Source: Paracoccus chinensis (lineage in GTDB: Bacteria; Pseudomonadota; Alphaproteobacteria; Rhodobacterales; Rhodobacteraceae). From it: a stretch of 64,000 nucleotides of DNA. The translations under genes were made by a program, and so were the position numbers. Where the stretch lies: positions 186,001 through 250,000 of the forward strand of contig NZ_FNGE01000003.1 of the NCBI RefSeq assembly GCF_900102885.1. Reading direction: 5' to 3'. The stretch's first letter is position 1, and every line of letters begins with the position of its first letter. Under the pieces are notes generated by a model that searched no databases, had not been told where the DNA came from, and saw only the letters and a list, made by a program, of their open reading frames with translations. Positions 33,584-41,946 of the stretch are shown here, in pieces.

Positions 33584-33685
33584 ATGACGAAAGCACGCGA
33601 CCGGTTGGTCATGCGGTTGCAGGACCGTCGCGCCCTGCCCGGCACGGTACGCGCCTTCCGGAACCGCTCCACGGCCAAGCGCTGA
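33584..33685 (+). CDS. Small basic protein, 33 residues, unknown
   Basis: A short ORF reading MTKARDRLVM... AKR, with 9 Arg and 2 Lys in 33 residues. It has a very good ribosome site (GGAGG at 33574-33578, 5 bases before the ATG) and an EcfG-like promoter placed correctly upstream. No family is recognised. The high charge suggests nucleic-acid or membrane-surface binding, which is inference only. It lies 59 bases ahead of the DUF4142 gene, so both may be on one stress-induced transcript. Confidence 0.6.
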   Translation: MTKARDRLVMRLQDRRALPGTVRAFRNRSTAKR

Positions 33686-33744
33686 CTATCCGAAGACCAC
33701 CCGTGAGCCCGGATGACCCGGGCCATAGCCCTGAAGGAGACATC

Positions 33745-34233
33745 ATGAGAACGCTTATCCTTTCGACCGCCATCGGCCTTGCCACCATGGGCGCCGCCTG
33801 GGCGCAGGCCATGACCGCGCAGGACTTCGTCAACCAGGCGGCCAGCGGCGGCCTGTTCGAGGTGCAGTCCAGCGAACTGGCGCTGCAGCGCTCGCAGAAC
33901 GCCGATGTGCAGCAGTTCGCTAACCAGATGATCACCGATCACACGGCGAACAATCAGGAACTGATGGCGGCCGCACAGGCCGAGGGCCTGACGGTGCCCG
34001 CCCAGATCTCGAGCCCCCATGCTGAGCTGATGCAGACGCTGCAGGGCGCCGAGGGCGATGCCTTCGACACCTCCTACATCCAGGCGCAGACCACGGCACA
34101 TGAGACGGCGGTGACGCTGTATCAGACCTATGCACAGGGCGGCGACAACCAGACGCTGGTGGCCTATGCCCAGAAAAGCCTGCCGGCGCTGCAGCAGCAT
34201 CTGGAGCATGCCCAAGGAATGGCGAAGAACTGA
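33745..34233 (+). CDS. DUF4142 family exported protein
   Basis: A 162-residue periplasmic protein. A signal peptide (MRTLILSTAIGLATMGAAWA) precedes a ferritin-like helical DUF4142 domain: TAQDFVNQAASGGLFEVQSSELAL, ADVQQFANQMITDHTANNQELM and AQTTAHETAVTLYQTYAQGGDN. DUF4142 proteins are widespread, often stress-induced, and biochemically undefined. Strong ribosome site AAGGAGA upstream; the longer in-frame extension is not used. A good terminator follows. Probably shares the EcfG-like promoter at 33528-33552. Confidence 0.9.
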   Translation: MRTLILSTAIGLATMGAAWAQAMTAQDFVNQAASGGLFEVQSSELALQRSQNADVQQFANQMITDHTANNQELMAAAQAEGLTVPAQISSPHAELMQTLQGAEGDAFDTSYIQAQTTAHETAVTLYQTYAQGGDNQTLVAYAQKSLPALQQHLEHAQGMAKN

Positions 34234-34251
34234 TCCCGGGATCTTCCAAGG

Positions 34252-34282
34252 ACTGCCGGCGTCCAGGGACGCCGGCAGTTTT
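34252..34282 (+). terminator. Rho-independent terminator after the DUF4142 gene
   Basis: GC-rich stem of 11-13 bp (34252-34264 with 34267-34279) followed by TTTTC, 18 bases after the stop codon. Confidence 0.82.
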
Positions 34283-34350
34283 CCCGCATCTGCCGCCTGC
34301 CGGCAAAGCCATTGAAATCCAACATATCACCGGAAGTTTCCAGAACCATC

Positions 34351-35355
34351 ATGGCCGAAGATTCCTCGACCGATCACTGGGTCTGCCTTGCAGGCGGCAA
34401 CGCGCTGGGCGCCTTTCACCTCGGCGCGGTCGAGACCCTGCTGGACTCGGGCCTGACCTTCAGCCGGGTCGCAGGCGCCTCGATCGGCGCCGTTACGGCC
34501 GCCTTGTGGCTGGGCGGGCCGAGGGAAACGGCCAAGAAGAGACTGCGCGCGTTCTGGGGCCGGTCGGTTGACCGTTCCGTCTGGGCCGGGACAAGGCCCG
34601 CGCGGCAGGCTTCCGCGATGCGGGCCATGCTCGGAGGACGGCCGCGGCTGTTCAACCCGACGCTGCCGGGCATCTGGGCCATGCATTTCCTGGCGCCCAA
34701 CGACGATCACCTTCATTCGACCGTTGCGATGCGGCAGACATTGACCGAGTTGATCGACTTCGACCGGCTGAACGATGGCGGGACGCGCGTGATCGTCACC
34801 GCGCTGGACCAGGAAACTTCCGAGGATGTGGTCTTCGACAGCGCCACCACGCGCCTGACCGTGGATCACGTGATGGCCAGCAGCGCCCTGCCGCTGATCT
34901 TTCCCCCGGTCAGGATCGACGGGCGGCTGCTGGTGGATGCGGGCCTGTCCGCGAACCTGCCGATCGCCGCGCTCTTCGGCGACCTGCCGGAACGGAACAC
35001 GCTGTGCTGGGCCCTCGACCTCTGGCCTGCCAGGGCGCGGCAGGCCATCTCGCCCGACACCGTCACGCGCCGTGCCCAGGACCTGATGTTCGCCGCACAA
35101 AGCCGCCATGCGCTGGAACGCCTGAGCGAGACCCTCTCTCCGCGCCTGCAGGAGGCAGGGATCGGCGCCGTGGTCCATCACCTCGGCTATGACGGCGGCG
35201 ACTGGGAGGTCGCGGCAAAGGGTTTCGATTACTCGCGGGCCGCGCTGGCACGGCGCCGCCGGGCGGGAACGGAGGAAATGACCCGTGCGCTTTCGGCCTA
35301 TGCGCCGCCGAGAGAGGCCGGGTTCACTGTCCTTCGCCAGATCCTTGAGAACTAG
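34351..35355 (+). CDS. Patatin-like phospholipase
   Basis: A 334-residue lipid acyl hydrolase. The patatin signature is intact: oxyanion loop GGNALGAFHLG, nucleophile Ser in GASIG and catalytic Asp in VDAGLSANLP (DAG in place of the usual DGG). No signal peptide. Bacterial members can be housekeeping lipases or, when type III secreted, effectors; nothing here points to secretion. The C-terminal part (FDYSRAALARRRRAG) is typical of the alphaproteobacterial patatins. I prefer the ATG at 34351 to a TTG at 34312. Convergent with the nucleosidase gene. Confidence 0.88.
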   Translation: MAEDSSTDHWVCLAGGNALGAFHLGAVETLLDSGLTFSRVAGASIGAVTAALWLGGPRETAKKRLRAFWGRSVDRSVWAGTRPARQASAMRAMLGGRPRLFNPTLPGIWAMHFLAPNDDHLHSTVAMRQTLTELIDFDRLNDGGTRVIVTALDQETSEDVVFDSATTRLTVDHVMASSALPLIFPPVRIDGRLLVDAGLSANLPIAALFGDLPERNTLCWALDLWPARARQAISPDTVTRRAQDLMFAAQSRHALERLSETLSPRLQEAGIGAVVHHLGYDGGDWEVAAKGFDYSRAALARRRRAGTEEMTRALSAYAPPREAGFTVLRQILEN

Positions 35356-35388
35356 CGTTCCCGACCTGTCCCGCCGCCGCTGTGCAAG

Positions 35389-36111
35389 TCACGCCGGCAT
35401 GGCCTCGAACGCCTCGGCCAGCCGGTCGATCGCGGCGGCAAGCCTGTCGTCGATCACGGTCAGATAGCGCGTCCAGTCCATGTAGCCCGACAAGGGCGCG
35501 GCACCGTCCGAGATCCCGCGCAGCACGATCATCGGCACCCCGAAGGCAAGGCAGGCCCGGCACACCGCGAAGCTTTCCATGTCCACCATGTCGGCGTCGA
35601 TGGCGTCGTAGTCTGCCCCCGACACGATCGCGGCGCCCGAGGACAGGCGCGCCTGCGGGATGCCGGGGATGCGGATCGGCAGCGGCACCTCGGCCGGAAG
35701 GTCCAGCCCCGGCGTGATCCCGCGCGGGAAGCCCAGGGCCGAGACATCCATGTCGCGATAGGACACCGAGGCCGCCTGATAGACGCCGCCCTGTTCCAGG
35801 TGGCGCGACCCGGCACTGCCGAGACAGACGACCAGCGCGGGCAGTTCTCGCTTTGCCGCAAGCCCGGCCAGTGCGGCGGCAACCGTCACGGCGGCCTCGA
35901 CCGGGCCGATGCCGGTCATCAGCGGCGTGATCCTCTGGCGCAGCGCGGGGCCGTATTCCTCGGGTGCCGCCATGACGAACAGCACACGCCGCCCGGCGAT
36001 CATGTCGGGACGGGGCTGGGCATCAGGGCGCGCGTCCAGCCGCAGCGGGCGCAGGGTCGCGATGCTGTCCGCGCCGGGCGCCTCTGCAAGGGTCACGCTG
36101 CTGTCCTCCAT
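35389..36111 (-). CDS. 5'-methylthioadenosine/S-adenosylhomocysteine nucleosidase-like protein
   Basis: A PNP/UDP-family phosphorylase fold of about 240 residues. The family pattern is FVMAAPEEYGPALRQRITPLMTGIGPVEAA at the start, then MVDMESFAV (purine-contacting Glu) and LRGISDGAAP (catalytic Asp). MTA/SAH nucleosidases cleave adenine from MTA and SAH and so belong with the methionine/SAM genes elsewhere in the window. I take the ATG at 36111 because AGGGTG lies just upstream; the homologous core begins later, at about 36003, which is the alternative start. Confidence 0.8.
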   Translation of the reverse strand: MEDSSVTLAEAPGADSIATLRPLRLDARPDAQPRPDMIAGRRVLFVMAAPEEYGPALRQRITPLMTGIGPVEAAVTVAAALAGLAAKRELPALVVCLGSAGSRHLEQGGVYQAASVSYRDMDVSALGFPRGITPGLDLPAEVPLPIRIPGIPQARLSSGAAIVSGADYDAIDADMVDMESFAVCRACLAFGVPMIVLRGISDGAAPLSGYMDWTRYLTVIDDRLAAAIDRLAEAFEAMPA

Positions 36112-36296
36112 GATACACCCTGTTTTTCCCGTCATGGCACGGGCTTGCCAGAGACCGGCGTCCAAGGAAAGCGTCCCTCGGCAAGCGCGGGAAATATCAC
36201 ATCCGTGACAGCGGCCTGACCGGGTCTCATGGCGCTTGCCCCGCTGCCGGGCCGCCGCTAGCGTCCTGACCAAGCACCAACACCGGAGTTCTGCCC

Positions 36297-37343
36297 GTGA
36301 CCTTCCTGCGCACCACCGCCATCGCGCTTGCCCTTGCCGCACCCGGCCTTGCAATGGCGGCCGATCCCGAACTGACTGTCTTCGACTGGGCAGGCTTCGA
36401 AGAGCCGGTGATCTTCCAGGGCTATATCGACAAGCACGGCGACAGCCCGACCTTCGCCTTCTACGGCGACGACGATGAGGCTTTCCAGAAGCTGTCCTCG
36501 GGCTTCCGCGCCGACGTGGCCCATCCCTGCAGCCAGATGGTCTCGAAGTACCGCGACGCGGGCCTGATCGAGCCCTGGGACCCCGCGCGAATCCCCGCCG
36601 TGGCCGATATCGACCCGCAGTTCCTGAACTCGGAAGTGTTCAAGGATGCCGAGGGGCTCTGGTACATCCCGACCGACTTCGGCGCGACCGCCATCGCCTA
36701 CAACACCGAGAACGTCCCGGCCGAGGATGTCTCGACCCTGCAGGTCTTCGTGAACCCCGCCTATCAGGGCCGCACCTCGCTGCCCGATTCGGCCGATGAC
36801 GTCTGGGCGCTCGCCTATCTGGCGACCGGCGTGACGGACTGGACCGAAGTTACCGACGAACAGTTCCAGGCCGCCGCCGACTGGCTGCGCCAGGCCCACC
36901 AGAACGTCGCCGCCTACTGGGCCGACCCGGCGGAACAGTCGCAGCTGATGGCCTCGGGCGCGGTGGACGTGGCCTGGTCCTGGAACGACGCGATCCCGCT
37001 GCTGCAGGCGGAAAACTATCCCATCGGCTTCCAGCGGCAGGCCAAGGAGGGCTCCTCGACCTTCTTCTGCGGCTTCGTGAACCTGAAGAACGGGCCGGGC
37101 AACGAGGACAAGGCCTATGACTTCATCAACGCCTGGCTGGCGCCCGAGGCCGCCAAGGGCCTGCTGGACACCATCGGCTACGGCCATACGAACACCAAGG
37201 CTCTGGCGACCGTGGGCGACGACCCGCGCGTGACCCAGAACCTCGGGCACATCGACGCGCCGGTGCTGGCCCAGACCCCGAACAACCCGGAACAGCGCGA
37301 GCGCCAGCTGGCCGAGTTCGAAAAGATCAAGGCCGGCTTCTGA
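36297..37343 (+). CDS. Extracellular solute-binding protein (polyamine/PotD type), no permease nearby
   Basis: A 348-residue periplasmic binding protein with a signal peptide (about 1-21, LAMAA). The mature N-terminus ELTVFDWAGFEEP and the ligand-site segments YGDDDEAFQKL, WYIPTDFGATAIAYN and VDVAWSWNDAIPL follow the spermidine/putrescine/iron group (SBP family 8/1-like). It begins at a GTG with GGAG eight bases upstream. No permease or ATPase gene adjoins it: the next gene is a different type of binding protein. Either it serves a transporter coded elsewhere or the operon has been broken up. Confidence 0.82.
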   Translation: MTFLRTTAIALALAAPGLAMAADPELTVFDWAGFEEPVIFQGYIDKHGDSPTFAFYGDDDEAFQKLSSGFRADVAHPCSQMVSKYRDAGLIEPWDPARIPAVADIDPQFLNSEVFKDAEGLWYIPTDFGATAIAYNTENVPAEDVSTLQVFVNPAYQGRTSLPDSADDVWALAYLATGVTDWTEVTDEQFQAAADWLRQAHQNVAAYWADPAEQSQLMASGAVDVAWSWNDAIPLLQAENYPIGFQRQAKEGSSTFFCGFVNLKNGPGNEDKAYDFINAWLAPEAAKGLLDTIGYGHTNTKALATVGDDPRVTQNLGHIDAPVLAQTPNNPEQRERQLAEFEKIKAGF

Positions 37344-37363
37344 GCCGACGCTGCACCAACCCC

Positions 37364-37386
37364 GGGGCGGCCCGAAAGGCCGCCCC
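37364..37386 (+). terminator. Hairpin after the PotD-type gene
   Basis: Perfect 9-bp stem (37364-37372 with 37378-37386) around a CGAAA loop, then TTCG. Either a weak terminator or a 3' stabiliser between two binding-protein genes. Confidence 0.6.
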
Positions 37387-37427
37387 TTCGCATGACCGCG
37401 CCCACCCCTGACCGCAAGAGACCTGCC

Positions 37428-38513
37428 ATGAAACGCCGCAACTTCCTGTCCACCGCCGCCGTCGGCTCGGCTGCCACGATGCTCGCCGCCCCGGCATTGG
37501 CGCAGGCCCGGCCCACCGTCACCTGGCGGCTGACATCGAGCTATCCCAAAAGCCTCGAAACGCTGTACGGCATCTCGGACCATGTCTCGCGCCGCATTGC
37601 CGAGGTGACGGACGGCAGCTTCCAGATCCAGCCCTTCGCGGCCGGTGAACTCGTCCCTGGCCTGCAGGCGCTGGACGCGGTCAGCGACGGCAGCGTCGAA
37701 TGCGCCCATACGCTGGGCACCTACAACATCGGCAAGGACCCGACCTGGGCCTTCGACACCTCGCTGCCCTTCGGGATGAACACGCGCCAGACGACCGCAT
37801 GGCTGCTGTATGGCGGCGGGCTCGATCTGATCAACGAATTCATCGCCGGCGCCAACGTCCGCACGATCCCGTCCGGCAACACGGGCGCGCAGATGGGCGG
37901 CTGGTACCGCAAGCAGATCAACTCGGTCGAGGACCTGCGCGGGCTCAAGCTGCGGATCGCGGGCCTGGGCGGCACGATCCTGTCGCGCCTGGGCGTCGTG
38001 CCCCAGCAGATCGCGGGCGGCGACATCTATGCGGCGCTGGAACGCGGCACCATCGACGCGGCCGAGTTCTCGGGGCCCTTCGATGACGAGAAGCTGGGCT
38101 TCCAGCGTGTCGCGCCGCATTACTATTACCCCGGCTGGTGGGAAGGGACGGCGAACGTCGGCCTTTACATCAACCTCGACGCCTGGAACGCCCTGCCTGC
38201 GCATTACAAGGCCGCGCTCGAGACCGTCTGCGCCGAGGCACTGAACCACTGCGTCGCCAAATACGACAACGGCAACCCCGAGGCGCTGATGCGGCTGATC
38301 GCCACCGGCGCGCAACTGCAGGCCTTCCCCGACGACGTGCTGGCGGCAGCCTTCGCGGAATCGCGCAAGCTTTACGCCGAATATGCCGAGGGCAACGAAA
38401 ACTTCCGCAAGATCTACGAGCACTGGTCGGCCTACTGGCAGAAGCAGCAACAGTGGCTGCGCGTGGCAGAACTGCCCTATGACTACTTCACGTCCGGGCA
38501 GGTCGGGCGCTGA
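37428..38513 (+). CDS. TRAP transporter substrate-binding protein (DctP family, TakP-like), no permease nearby
   Basis: A 361-residue binding protein with a twin-arginine-like leader (MKRRNFLSTAAVGSAATM) cleaved near APALAQA. The DctP-family pattern is clear: VTWRLTSSYPKSLETLYG, DGSFQIQPFAAGELVPG, and the conserved Arg helix DLRGLKLRIAGLGGTIL. TakP-type proteins bind 2-oxo acids, but related ones bind other carboxylates. No dctQ/dctM membrane genes follow, only a thioesterase. I start at MKRRNF (37428), not the in-frame ATG at 37392, because the Tat-like leader should be N-terminal. Confidence 0.87.
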   Translation: MKRRNFLSTAAVGSAATMLAAPALAQARPTVTWRLTSSYPKSLETLYGISDHVSRRIAEVTDGSFQIQPFAAGELVPGLQALDAVSDGSVECAHTLGTYNIGKDPTWAFDTSLPFGMNTRQTTAWLLYGGGLDLINEFIAGANVRTIPSGNTGAQMGGWYRKQINSVEDLRGLKLRIAGLGGTILSRLGVVPQQIAGGDIYAALERGTIDAAEFSGPFDDEKLGFQRVAPHYYYPGWWEGTANVGLYINLDAWNALPAHYKAALETVCAEALNHCVAKYDNGNPEALMRLIATGAQLQAFPDDVLAAAFAESRKLYAEYAEGNENFRKIYEHWSAYWQKQQQWLRVAELPYDYFTSGQVGR

Positions 38514-38519
38514 GCACGA

Positions 38520-38540
38520 GGGCGGCCACCCCGGCCGCCC
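38520..38540 (+). terminator. Hairpin after the DctP-type gene
   Basis: 8-bp stem (38520-38527 with 38533-38540), loop of five bases, just after the stop; the second binding-protein gene in a row followed by such a hairpin. Confidence 0.55.
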
Positions 38541-38560
38541 GTCCCCATCAGAGGTGAGTG

Positions 38561-38974
38561 ATGACCCGCGAGGAACTTGACCGCATCGCCTTCGACCAGC
38601 CGGCCTTCGCCCGGCTGCTGGGCTTCCGCCTGATCTCGGCCGAGCCCGACGAGGTGCTGGCCGAGCTTTCGGTGACGCAGGACTTGTCGAACCGCAACGG
38701 CGTCATGCATGGCGGCGCGATCATGGCGCTGGCCGACAACATCGGCGGCACGGCGACCATGATCAACCTACCTCAAGGAAAGACGACCACGACGCTGGAA
38801 AGCAAGACCAACTTCCTGCGCCCGATCCGCATCGGCGACACGGCCCGGGCGCGCTGCGTACCGCTGCACAAGGGGCGCACGACGATGGTCTGGCAGACCA
38901 CCATCACGCGCGGGGACGGCAAGCCTGCCGCCATCGTCACCCAGACCCAGGTCGTGATCGACTGGAAGGAATGA
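38561..38974 (+). CDS. PaaI-family hotdog thioesterase
   Basis: A 137-residue single hotdog-fold protein. The helix HGGAIMALADNIGG after NRNGVMHGG is the PaaI/4HBT active-site region, and ESKTNFLRPIRIGD is the following conserved strand. Such enzymes hydrolyse acyl- or aryl-CoA esters; the acyl group is unknown. GAGGTG lies just before the ATG at 38561. It follows the TRAP binding protein by 47 bases, with a hairpin between. Confidence 0.87.
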   Translation: MTREELDRIAFDQPAFARLLGFRLISAEPDEVLAELSVTQDLSNRNGVMHGGAIMALADNIGGTATMINLPQGKTTTTLESKTNFLRPIRIGDTARARCVPLHKGRTTMVWQTTITRGDGKPAAIVTQTQVVIDWKE

Positions 38975-38989
38975 CGCCATGACCTGCTG

Positions 38990-39247
38990 TCAGCGGTTCT
39001 GGCCGGTGACGGGATCGACCCGGATCTCGACCTCGCGGCCGTCGGTGGTCCTGTATTCGACCTCCCAGTAGCCGTCGTCGTCCCAGGACACGTCCTCGAT
39101 GAAGGCGAGGTTCTGGGCGCTGCCCTCGACCGTGGCGATGATGCGCGACAAGGGCTGCGCGTTTGCGGGCGGAGGCGTGTCGGCCACGGCAATTGCGGGC
39201 AGGGTCAGGCCGGCCAGGGCCATTGCGGCGAACAGGGTGCGGGTCAT
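38990..39247 (-). CDS. Small exported PepSY domain protein
   Basis: 85 residues: signal peptide MTRTLFAAMALAGLTLPAIAVA, then a single PepSY domain (LSRIIATVEGSAQNLAFIEDVSWDDDGYWEVEYRTTDGREVEIRVDPVTG described in parts). Strong ribosome site AAGGAG before the ATG, and an exact EcfG-type promoter (39278-39303) 30 bases upstream of the start codon. Third PepSY protein of the window, and the only one with a stress promoter. Role unknown; it likely sits in the periplasm. The tmRNA gene lies divergently behind its promoter. Confidence 0.85.
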   Translation of the reverse strand: MTRTLFAAMALAGLTLPAIAVADTPPPANAQPLSRIIATVEGSAQNLAFIEDVSWDDDGYWEVEYRTTDGREVEIRVDPVTGQNR

Positions 39248-39277
39248 GTCTCGTCTCCTTCGTTTACCAGTCCCCAC

Positions 39278-39303
39278 AACGTTCCCCCTTGCAGCGCTGT
39301 TCC
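39278..39303 (-). promoter_or_regulatory. EcfG-type promoter for the small PepSY gene
   Basis: On the minus strand GGAAC (39303-39299), 17 bases, CGTT (39281-39278): an exact match to the alphaproteobacterial general-stress consensus, with a leader of about 25 bases. Confidence 0.72.
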
Positions 39304-39372
39304 GACCGGCCGCCCTGCGCTGCCACCCCCCTTGCAAGGCGCGCGGGCGCCCCCTAGATTGGTCCCGTTCGG

Positions 39373-39690
39373 GTTCGCCCGGACTATGGACATAAACGCG
39401 CAGGTAATAAGCGGATCGGACCCGGGGGCGGTACCCGGCGGCTCCACCAATAACCCTTCGTTGGGGGCGAATGGGGCCGAAACAGGATCGACGAACGTCT
39501 AAAGCTGTTTGCTTTGTCTCGGTGAGCTACCACCGTTATCGGTGCAAAAAGTACAGTTGCCAACGACAACCGTGCTCCGGTGGCTCTGGCTGCGTAAGCA
39601 GTTCGAGTTATCGAAACCTAAGTCCTTGCGCTTAGCCGCGTAAGGCGGGGTCCGCAGGCACCTGGCAACAGAAGCCTGCACTTTCCATCC
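39373..39690 (+). ncRNA. ssrA: Two-piece (permuted) tmRNA
   Basis: tmRNA rescues stalled ribosomes and tags the nascent protein. The gene is permuted as in other alphaproteobacteria. The acceptor half comes first: T-stem CCGGG/CCCGG around the loop GGCGGTA (39422-39438), acceptor strand CGGCTCC, then ACCA ending at 39449. After a removed spacer, the coding half starts at 39473 with GGGGCCG, which pairs with CGGCTCC and gives the G3-U wobble that marks an alanine acceptor. The tag frame (39559-39597) reads ANDNRAPVALAA then TAA. The outer ends are estimated. Confidence 0.93.
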
Positions 39691-39804
39691 CTGTAGCGCC
39701 TGCCCCATTCCGTTCCGGTGGAGGATGTGGCACGCCTGCCTGACAGGACGGCCCGCGCGATGCAGGCGGGCGGCCCTCAGGATGGCTGCCGCAGGTTGAC
39801 GACG

Positions 39805-41073
39805 ATGAACGACATGACCGAGTCCCCCGAAGACCTGATCGCCCGCATGGGCGCCGCCGCCCGCGGCGCGGCGGTCCACCTCGCTCAGGCGCCTTCGGAG
39901 CAGAAGGACGCCGCCCTGTCCGCCGCCGCCGATGCGATCCTGCAGGCGGAAGCGGCGATCATGCAGGCGAATGCCGAGGACCTGGCCTATGCCGCCGAAA
40001 GGGGCCTGTCGCCCGCGATGACCGACCGGCTGCGGCTGGACCCTGCCCGCATCCGCGCCATCGCCGAGGGCCTCCGCGCCGTGGCTGGGCAGCCTGACCC
40101 GGTGGGCCGCGTGCTGGCCGAATGGGACCGGCCGAACGGGCTGCACATCCGGCGCGTGGCGACACCCATTGGCGTGCTGGGCGTGATCTATGAAAGCCGC
40201 CCGAACGTCACCGCCGACGCGGGCGCGCTGGCGCTCAAGTCCGGCAACGCCGTGATCCTGCGCGGGGGGACAGACAGCATCCATTCCTCGGCCGCGATCC
40301 ACCGCTGCATGGCGCAGGGCCTTCGTCAGGCGGGCCTGCCCGAGGGTGCGATCCAGGTCGTGCCCACCCGCGACCGCGCGGCGGTGGCCGCCATGCTGCG
40401 GGCTCAGGGGCTGATCGACGTCATCATCCCGCGCGGCGGCAAGGGTCTGGTCGGGCTGGTGCAGGCCGAGGCGCGCGTGCCCGTCTTTGCCCACCTCGAG
40501 GGCATCTGCCATGTCTATGCCGACGGGGCGGCCGACCTCGACAAGGCCCGCCGCGTCGTCCTGAACGCCAAGACCCGGCGGACCGGCATCTGCGGCGCAG
40601 CCGAATGCCTGCTGATCGACCGCGCCTTTCGTGAAAAGCACGGCGATGTCCTGATCCGCGACCTGCTGGACGCGGGCGTCGAAGTGCGGGCCGAAGGCGA
40701 GCTGGCCGAGATCCCCGACACCGTTTCCGCCCAGCCCGAGGACTTCGGGCGCGAGTTCCTGGACAGCATCATCGCCGCGCGGCTGGTGGACGGCGTGGAC
40801 GAGGCCATCGCCCATATCCGCCGCCACGGCTCGGGCCACACCGAGTCGATCCTGACCGAGGACGACGCCACGGCGGAACGGTTCTTCCGCGGGCTCGACT
40901 CGGCCATCCTGATGCGCAACGCCTCGACCCAGTTCGCGGACGGGGGCGAGTTCGGCATGGGCGCCGAGATCGGCATCGCCACCGGCAAGCTGCATGCGCG
41001 CGGCCCCGTGGGGGCCGAGCAGCTGACGAGCTTCAAGTATCTGGTGACCGGCGACGGCGCGATCCGGGGCTGA
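39805..41073 (+). CDS. proA: Gamma-glutamyl phosphate reductase
   Basis: Second step of proline synthesis: reduces glutamyl-5-phosphate to the semialdehyde with NADPH. 422 residues, normal length, aldehyde-dehydrogenase fold. The catalytic Cys is in [32 protein letters not shown] and [13 protein letters not shown] are conserved cofactor segments. proB is not adjacent, since the gene follows the tmRNA directly. I start at MNDMTESPE (39805), in keeping with the usual length. Convergent with chpT, 3 bases apart. Confidence 0.95.
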   Translation: MNDMTESPEDLIARMGAAARGAAVHLAQAPSEQKDAALSAAADAILQAEAAIMQANAEDLAYAAERGLSPAMTDRLRLDPARIRAIAEGLRAVAGQPDPVGRVLAEWDRPNGLHIRRVATPIGVLGVIYESRPNVTADAGALALKSGNAVILRGGTDSIHSSAAIHRCMAQGLRQAGLPEGAIQVVPTRDRAAVAAMLRAQGLIDVIIPRGGKGLVGLVQAEARVPVFAHLEGICHVYADGAADLDKARRVVLNAKTRRTGICGAAECLLIDRAFREKHGDVLIRDLLDAGVEVRAEGELAEIPDTVSAQPEDFGREFLDSIIAARLVDGVDEAIAHIRRHGSGHTESILTEDDATAERFFRGLDSAILMRNASTQFADGGEFGMGAEIGIATGKLHARGPVGAEQLTSFKYLVTGDGAIRG

Positions 41074-41076
41074 GCC

Positions 41077-41724
41077 TCAGAAGCTCAGCTCGGCCCCGCC
41101 GGCATCCACCCTCCAGGTCACGGGGCGGCGATGGTCGGCCGCCAGCGTCCCGAGAACGGCGAAATGCACCTCGGACGGTGCGGGGCTGGTATTCGGTGTC
41201 GGCGCCGCCTCCAGCCAGCGCCACAGCGATGGCTCGGGCCGGGTGCGCGAGGCCTGCCCCCCAAGCCTCCAGCCCTGCCCCTTTCGGGCGATGATCACCT
41301 TCCCGCCCCAAGGCATGGCCGAGTCCATGCACATGAGCGCAAGCAGCAGCATCCTCGCCTCGATGCGCGAGGCGTCCCCCCCGCCCTCGACCTCGACCGT
41401 CAGCCGTGCGTTCCGGGCATAATCCTGGGCAAGCTGGGTGATCTCGGCCACGGCGACGCGCTGATCCGCCGGCGCATAGCCGAAGGCCATCCGGTAATAG
41501 CGCACGCGCGACCGCGCGGCGCGCACGCTTTCCCCGATCAGCGTCAGTTCGGGCGAGTTGGCAAGACCGGGGTAGTCGCCCGACATTTCCAGCAGTTCGA
41601 CTCCGTTGCCGATCGCGCCCAAGGGGGAAACGAGATCGTGACACAACCGCGCGGCCACCAGGCTGGCAAGGTTCGCGCCGGAGGCCGTATCGAGCGAGGC
41701 CGCCGGGATTGTGACCGGGGTCAT
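41077..41724 (-). CDS. chpT: Histidine phosphotransferase ChpT
   Basis: A 215-residue phosphotransferase that passes phosphate from the hybrid kinase CckA to CtrA (and CpdR) in alphaproteobacteria. The phospho-acceptor helix LVAARLCHDLVSPLGAIGNGVELL carries the conserved His; the degenerate ATPase-like domain follows (LLLALMCMDSAMPWGGKVII) without a complete ATP site, as expected for ChpT. In Rhodobacteraceae this pathway controls motility and gene-transfer-agent genes rather than the cell cycle (known for relatives). Divergent from the DUF3553 gene. Confidence 0.92.
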   Translation of the reverse strand: MTPVTIPAASLDTASGANLASLVAARLCHDLVSPLGAIGNGVELLEMSGDYPGLANSPELTLIGESVRAARSRVRYYRMAFGYAPADQRVAVAEITQLAQDYARNARLTVEVEGGGDASRIEARMLLLALMCMDSAMPWGGKVIIARKGQGWRLGGQASRTRPEPSLWRWLEAAPTPNTSPAPSEVHFAVLGTLAADHRRPVTWRVDAGGAELSF

Positions 41725-41766
41725 CGTCCGTTAGCCTCGGAAGGCCCCCCAAGCGAAAGAGCACCG

Positions 41767-41946
41767 ATGACCACCGAGATTCTCGAACCCGGAATGCTGG
41801 TCCGCAACCGCGAGGCACCGGAATGGGGCATCGGGCAGGTGCAATCCCGCATCGGCGACCGGGTAACGGTCAATTTTCCGGAAATGGGAAAACAGGTTCT
41901 GGACGGCCGTCGGGTTCGCCTGGAACTGATCACGGACAACTCCTAA
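41767..41946 (+). CDS. DUF3553 family small protein
   Basis: 59 residues: LEPGMLVRNREAPEWGIGQVQSRIGDRVTVNFPEMGKQVL is described here only in parts (GMLVRN, EWGIGQVQS, VTVNFPEMGK). It matches the DUF3553 pattern, an SH3-like beta-barrel also found at the end of UvrD-type helicases, where it may contact RNA polymerase or nucleic acid. Function of the stand-alone form is unknown. It lies divergently next to chpT. Confidence 0.82.
   Translation: MTTEILEPGMLVRNREAPEWGIGQVQSRIGDRVTVNFPEMGKQVLDGRRVRLELITDNS

Noticed and set aside
36258..38450. A minus-strand open frame of 730 codons opposite two binding-protein genes
   Set aside because: Antisense shadow of high-GC coding DNA; the plus-strand genes have signal peptides and family motifs.
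39499..40995. Minus-strand frame covering the tmRNA and proA
   Set aside because: It overlaps the tmRNA coding half and is antisense to proA, both firmly identified.
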